NCBI GenBank assembly: GCA_031273835.1
Contig: JAISRD010000181.1
Coordinates: 1 to 8,491, forward strand
Direction: 5' to 3'
DNA: 8,491 nt
DNA from: Treponema sp.
GTDB lineage: Bacteria > Spirochaetota > Spirochaetia > Treponematales > Breznakiellaceae
The notes beneath the pieces were generated by a model. That model saw only the letters and a program-made list of their open reading frames with translations. It was not told the DNA's origin and did no database searches. Both the position numbers and the translations under genes were made by a program. How positions within the stretch are numbered: the stretch's first letter is position 1; each line of letters opens with the position of its first letter. Below are positions 5,868-8,491 of this stretch, piece by piece.

Positions 5868-5896
5868 AATATACCATAAAACGAAATAACGCTCAA
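5868..5896 (-). promoter_or_regulatory. Sigma70-like promoter for ilvE
   Basis: On the minus strand, -35 TTGAGC (5891-5896, 4 of 6) and -10 TATATT (5868-5873, 5 of 6) are spaced by exactly 17 nt. Transcription would begin near 5861, leaving a short leader with AAGGAGG before the ATG at 5846. No leader peptide, T-box or attenuator fits in so short a leader, so classical attenuation of ilvE is not evident here. Confidence 0.65.
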
Positions 5897-5948
5897 TAAT
5901 CAATCAACAGGACAGAAGGATTAAACGGGCTTTCAAGGCGCGGAACCC

Positions 5949-5977
5949 TTGCGGCGGCCAGGAATTAACGGTAGACT
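5949..5977 (+). promoter_or_regulatory. Putative promoter for the TraB-family gene
   Basis: TTGCGG (5949-5954) and TAGACT (5972-5977) are spaced by 17 nt. The -35 matches 3 of 6 and the -10 matches 4 of 6. Transcription would begin around 5984, only a few bases before the start codon at 5987/5990, giving a leaderless or near-leaderless mRNA. The TAG of the -10 box is also the in-frame stop that bounds the reading frame. Confidence 0.45.
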
Positions 5978-5989
5978 ATCAGAACTTTG

Positions 5990-7165
5990 ATGAACGACAC
6001 CCGCAAAACCTGCTCCGTCGGGGGCAGGGAGATTACCCTTATAGGGACCGCCCATGTTTCCCGGGACAGCATTGATGAAGTGGGCGGGGCGATACGGAAT
6101 GAAAGGCCCGATATGGTCTGTGTGGAACTGGACCAGGACCGTATGGATTCAATCACCCAAAAGGACGCCTGGGAAAAACTCGACGTGGCCAAGGTCTTTA
6201 GGGAGGGGAAGGGTTTTCTCCTTCTGGCGAACCTGGTCCTGGCGGGTTTTCAGCGCCGCATGGGGGACGAACTGGGGGTTAAGCCCGGCGAAGAAATGAA
6301 GGCCGCGGTGGAAACCGCCCGGGAACTGGGCATACCCTATGCCCTCTGTGACAGGGAAGTGCAGATAACCCTGCGCCGGGCCTGGTCTTCCTGCGGTCTC
6401 TGGAGCAAATCAAAGCTCATGGCCTCCCTGCTTTCCAGCGCCTTTGTAACGGAAAAACTAAGCGAAGCGGAGATAGAGCACTTAAAAAGCCGCAGCGAAC
6501 TTGACGGGATGATGAACGAGCTTGCCGCCTATCTTCCCTCGGTGAAGGAAACCCTTATAGACGAGCGGGATCGTTACCTGGCGGCAAAGATCTGGGCCGC
6601 CGGGGGCGTCAGGGTGATAGCCGTGGTGGGGGCGGGCCACCTGGCGGGCATCGCCTCCCATTTGGAAAAGATAGCCTCAGGCGAGGCGGATACCGATGTG
6701 GAGCCCTACAATAAAATCCCCCCGCCGGGGATCTTTTCCCGCATAATCCCGTGGCTCATCCCGGCGGCATTGGCGGTCCTGGTCGGTTTCGGTATATGGC
6801 GGCTTGGGGTGATAGAGGGCCTTTCCATGCTCCGCCAATGGGTACTCTGGAACGGGAGCCTTGCCGCCCTGGGGAGCGTTCTTGCCCTGGGTCACCCCCT
6901 TTCATGGCTTGCGTCTTTTATCGGCGCCCCCATCGCGACGGTTAACCCCTTTATAGGGGTGGGTCTTTTTTCAGGCCTTGCCCAGGTTTATGCCTGCAAA
7001 CCACGGGTTGAGGACGCCGAAACCTTAAGGGAAATATCAAACCTCAGGGGATTTTACCGTAACCGCATAACCCGCGCCCTTTTGGTGTTCCTCCTTTCCT
7101 CGATAGGGGGAATCGTTGGAAACGCCATTTCCATCCCTTCCCTGGCTGGGGTCCTTCTGAAATAA
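5990..7165 (+). CDS. TraB/PrgY (TIKI-superfamily) membrane protein
   Basis: This 391-residue protein has an N-terminal soluble domain and a C-terminal membrane part. Motifs of the TraB/PrgY/TIKI superfamily are present: GTAH (19-22) after a beta strand, ELDQDR (46-51), DERDRYLA (191-198), and GAGH (214-217). The paired G-x-x-H motifs and E..R-type acidic/basic residues are proposed metal-dependent protease features in TIKI relatives. Four hydrophobic segments follow (about 250-270, 288-308, 312-336, 363-385). PrgY/TraB of enterococcal plasmids limits self-induction by peptide pheromone; the role of chromosomal homologues in other bacteria is not established. The start is tightly bounded: an in-frame TAG is at 5972-5974 and the only start codons before GTAH are TTG 5987 and ATG 5990. 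No ribosome-binding site is visible upstream. It is divergent from ilvE. Confidence 0.85.
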   Translation: MNDTRKTCSVGGREITLIGTAHVSRDSIDEVGGAIRNERPDMVCVELDQDRMDSITQKDAWEKLDVAKVFREGKGFLLLANLVLAGFQRRMGDELGVKPGEEMKAAVETARELGIPYALCDREVQITLRRAWSSCGLWSKSKLMASLLSSAFVTEKLSEAEIEHLKSRSELDGMMNELAAYLPSVKETLIDERDRYLAAKIWAAGGVRVIAVVGAGHLAGIASHLEKIASGEADTDVEPYNKIPPPGIFSRIIPWLIPAALAVLVGFGIWRLGVIEGLSMLRQWVLWNGSLAALGSVLALGHPLSWLASFIGAPIATVNPFIGVGLFSGLAQVYACKPRVEDAETLREISNLRGFYRNRITRALLVFLLSSIGGIVGNAISIPSLAGVLLK

Positions 7166-7174
7166 GAACCGAAG

Positions 7175-7202
7175 CTTTCCCAAAACTGCAGTTTTGGGAA
7201 AG
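7175..7202. terminator. Perfect 28-bp palindrome between convergent genes, likely bidirectional terminator
   Basis: The sequence is CTTTCCCAAAA-CTGCAG-TTTTGGGAAAG, a perfect dyad centred between 7188 and 7189. It sits 9 nt after the TraB-family stop (7165) and 7 nt beyond the aminotransferase stop (7210), so it serves the 3' ends of both. The hairpin is strong, but no separate T-run follows on either strand, so it may protect 3' ends or be a repeat rather than a textbook intrinsic terminator. Confidence 0.6.
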
Positions 7203-7209
7203 GCTCATC

Positions 7210-8412
7210 CTACCGCGAATAACCGCGTTTTTCCCAGACACTGCGGAGTTCCGCAAGCCTTTCCCCCGCGGCCAGAAGGGTTTCTTCCTTTTTGGCAAAG
7301 TGGAAGCGTATAAGGTGATGTACCGGCTCCCTGAAAAAACTTGAGCCCGGAACGGCGGCGACCTTTACTTCCCTGGCAAGCCATTCGCAGAAGCGCGTGT
7401 CGCCGCCGCCGTCAAATTCGCCTATGTCGGCAAGTACATAGTAGGCCCCCTGGGGCTTTGTATAGGGGAGGGCCGCCCTGTCCAGGGCGCCGAGAAACAC
7501 ATCCCGTTTTGCGGTATAGGAGGCCCGAAGTTCCCGGTAATACGAAGGGGGAAAGGCCAGGGCGGTAAGGGCCGCCTCCATAAGCGGCGCGGCTGCCCCT
7601 ACGGTAAGGAAGTCGTGGACCTTGCGTATAACCCCGGTGGCTTTTTCACCGGCGATTGTGTAGCCCAGCCGCCAGCCCGTGATCGAATAGGTCTTGGAAA
7701 GGGAGGAACAGCTTATGGTCCGTTCCGCCATGCCGGGAAGGGAGGCAAAATAGACGTGTTCCGCCGGTTCATAAACAATATGCTCGTAAACTTCGTCGGT
7801 AATTACCCAGGCGTCAAATTCCCCGGCCAGCTCCGCGATATAGAGCAGTTCTTCCCTGGTAAAGACCTTTCCCGAAGGATTACTGGGGTTGCAGAGTATA
7901 AGCGCCCTGGGCCGCTTTTCAAAGGCGGAGCGCAGCCTGTCCCCGTCAAAACTAAAGGACCCCCCGGCGGCGCTTCCGGGTTTGGGCGGAACCAGGGGGA
8001 CATAAAGGGGCTCCGCCCCGGAGAGTATGGCGTCGGCGCCGTAGTTTTCATAAAAGGGGGAAAAGACAATCACCTTGTCCCCGGGGTTGACCACGCTCAT
8101 CATGGCGGCCATCATCGCCTCGGTGGAACCGCAGGTAACGGTGATGTTCCTGTCCGGGTCCACGGGGATGCCCATAAAGCGGCTCTGTTTTTCCGCCAGG
8201 GCCGCGCGGAAATTCGGCGCTCCCCAGGTAACGGCGTATTGATGGGGCCCCGCCGCCGCGGTCCGGGCCAGGGCGGCGCTGAGTTCCCCCGGAGGATCAA
8301 AGTCGGGGAAACCCTGGGACAGGTTGATGGCTCCGTACTCCATGGCTATCCGCGTCATGCGGCGTATCACCGATTCCTCAAATCCCTCTGTTCTTTTGCT
8401 CGTAAGCGGCAT
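7210..8412 (-). CDS. Class I PLP aminotransferase, methionine/kynurenine aminotransferase-like
   Basis: This 400-residue cytoplasmic fold-type I aminotransferase is complete. Recognisable blocks are INLSQGFPDFDPP near residue 29, HQYAVTWGAPNFRAALA (57-73), CNPSNPSGKVF with Asn178, TDEVYEHIVYE with Asp206 and Tyr209, the PLP lysine Lys240 in SSLSKTYSITGWRLGY, and the substrate-carboxylate arginine Arg369 in LIRFHFAKKEETL. SQGFPDF and the FAKKEETL.A..RL ending are typical of the YbdL methionine aminotransferase/kynurenine aminotransferase group rather than classical AspC. Likely reactions are transamination of methionine (methionine salvage) or aromatic/sulfur amino acids with a 2-oxo acid; substrate cannot be fixed from sequence. 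I chose ATG 8412 because AAGGGGG lies 5 nt upstream; GTG 8448 would add 12 residues and has no ribosome-binding site. Confidence 0.9.
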   Translation of the reverse strand: MPLTSKRTEGFEESVIRRMTRIAMEYGAINLSQGFPDFDPPGELSAALARTAAAGPHQYAVTWGAPNFRAALAEKQSRFMGIPVDPDRNITVTCGSTEAMMAAMMSVVNPGDKVIVFSPFYENYGADAILSGAEPLYVPLVPPKPGSAAGGSFSFDGDRLRSAFEKRPRALILCNPSNPSGKVFTREELLYIAELAGEFDAWVITDEVYEHIVYEPAEHVYFASLPGMAERTISCSSLSKTYSITGWRLGYTIAGEKATGVIRKVHDFLTVGAAAPLMEAALTALAFPPSYYRELRASYTAKRDVFLGALDRAALPYTKPQGAYYVLADIGEFDGGGDTRFCEWLAREVKVAAVPGSSFFREPVHHLIRFHFAKKEETLLAAGERLAELRSVWEKRGYSR

Positions 8413-8438
8413 GGCGCCCCCTTTTCCCTGTTTTCCGC

Positions 8439-8444
8439 TAAAAT
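8439..8444 (+). promoter_or_regulatory. Possible -10 box (TAAAAT) for the divergent partial gene
   Basis: TAAAAT at 8439-8444 (5 of 6 to TATAAT) lies exactly 6 nt before the ATG at 8451, the spacing expected if transcription started on the A of the start codon. No good -35 is present 17 nt upstream (GC-rich there). It is offered only because the 38-nt gap between the two divergent starts leaves little room for any other arrangement. Confidence 0.25.
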
Positions 8445-8450
8445 CCACGG

Positions 8451-8491
8451 ATGAAATTTACCACGGACCTTGCCAAAGTTACGAGCCCCCC
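8451..8491 (+). CDS. Possible 5' end of a divergent gene (truncated by window end)
   Basis: ATG at 8451 opens a frame that continues to the window edge: MKFTTDLAKVTSP. There is no ribosome-binding site upstream, and the fragment is too short to identify. Support comes from its position, 38 nt from the aminotransferase start in a head-to-head arrangement, and from the TAAAAT box 6 nt upstream. It could equally be chance, since 13 codons without a stop is common in GC-rich DNA. Confidence 0.35.
   Translation, partial: MKFTTDLAKVTSP

Noticed and set aside
5847..5903. Upstream ATG (5903) as the ilvE start, adding 19 residues
   Set aside because: The extension covers the TTGAGC/TATATT promoter and the AAGGAGG site; the protein from 5846 begins like other BCATs.
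5847..5989. Riboswitch, T-box or leader-peptide attenuator for ilvE
   Set aside because: The predicted leader is only about 15 nt long and contains no T-box motif, hairpin or codon run for branched-chain amino acids.
7615..8454. Plus-strand open frame of 279 codons opposite the aminotransferase
   Set aside because: It is antisense to a gene with all class I aminotransferase motifs. The translation is a Gly/Arg/Pro/His-rich composition artefact with no recognisable fold.
1..8491. A defence island, prophage or novel multi-gene system
   Set aside because: No nuclease, helicase, reverse transcriptase, toxin-antitoxin, integrase or phage gene is seen; the genes are ordinary metabolism, envelope, signalling and ribosome rescue.

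Overview
The window is a GC-rich, densely packed bacterial chromosomal segment. Several features suggest a spirochaete of the Treponema type: a tmRNA tag ending in DYALAA, outer-membrane barrel genes with Gram-negative signal peptides, a stand-alone receiver/HD-GYP regulator, and heptad-repeat intergenic DNA. That assignment is an inference from gene style; no rRNA or clear phylogenetic marker other than the tmRNA is present. Nothing marks the region as a prophage, conjugative element or defence island, and no transposase or CRISPR array is visible.

Layout. Positions 1-1490 (+) carry the last 45 residues of an outer-membrane lipoprotein-sorting (LolA-like) protein, a repeat-rich spacer (139-302), and a 391-residue predicted outer-membrane beta-barrel protein. 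These two look like the tail of an envelope transport/assembly gene cluster. A palindromic repeat built on GGGGACAGACC (1494-1545) separates them from a two-gene signalling operon (1641-3066, +) with its own sigma70-like promoter. That operon encodes a single-domain Hpt phosphotransfer protein whose 3' end overlaps by 8 nt a receiver + HD-GYP response regulator, a predicted c-di-GMP phosphodiesterase. The tmRNA gene (ssrA) lies convergently on the minus strand at 3121-3463. Further along the minus strand is an apparent operon of ilvE (4761-5846), with a good promoter at 5868-5896, followed 11 nt later by a single-POTRA Omp85/BamA-like outer-membrane protein (3523-4749, GTG start).

Divergent from ilvE is a TraB/PrgY/TIKI-superfamily membrane protein (5990-7165, +). 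Its start is pinned by an in-frame stop lying inside its own predicted -10 box, which implies a leaderless or nearly leaderless mRNA. A perfect 28-bp palindrome (7175-7202) sits between it and a convergent class I PLP aminotransferase of the methionine/kynurenine aminotransferase type (7210-8412, -). The last 41 bases probably contain the first codons of a divergent gene.

How the genes relate. Most are ordinary chromosomal housekeeping or envelope functions: amino-acid transamination, ribosome rescue, c-di-GMP signalling and outer-membrane proteins. I do not see a convincing undescribed multi-gene system. The most noteworthy points are the mutually exclusive heptad hairpins before the barrel gene, the apparently leaderless TraB-family gene, the orphan Hpt/HD-GYP pair, and an Omp85-like protein co-transcribed with ilvE.
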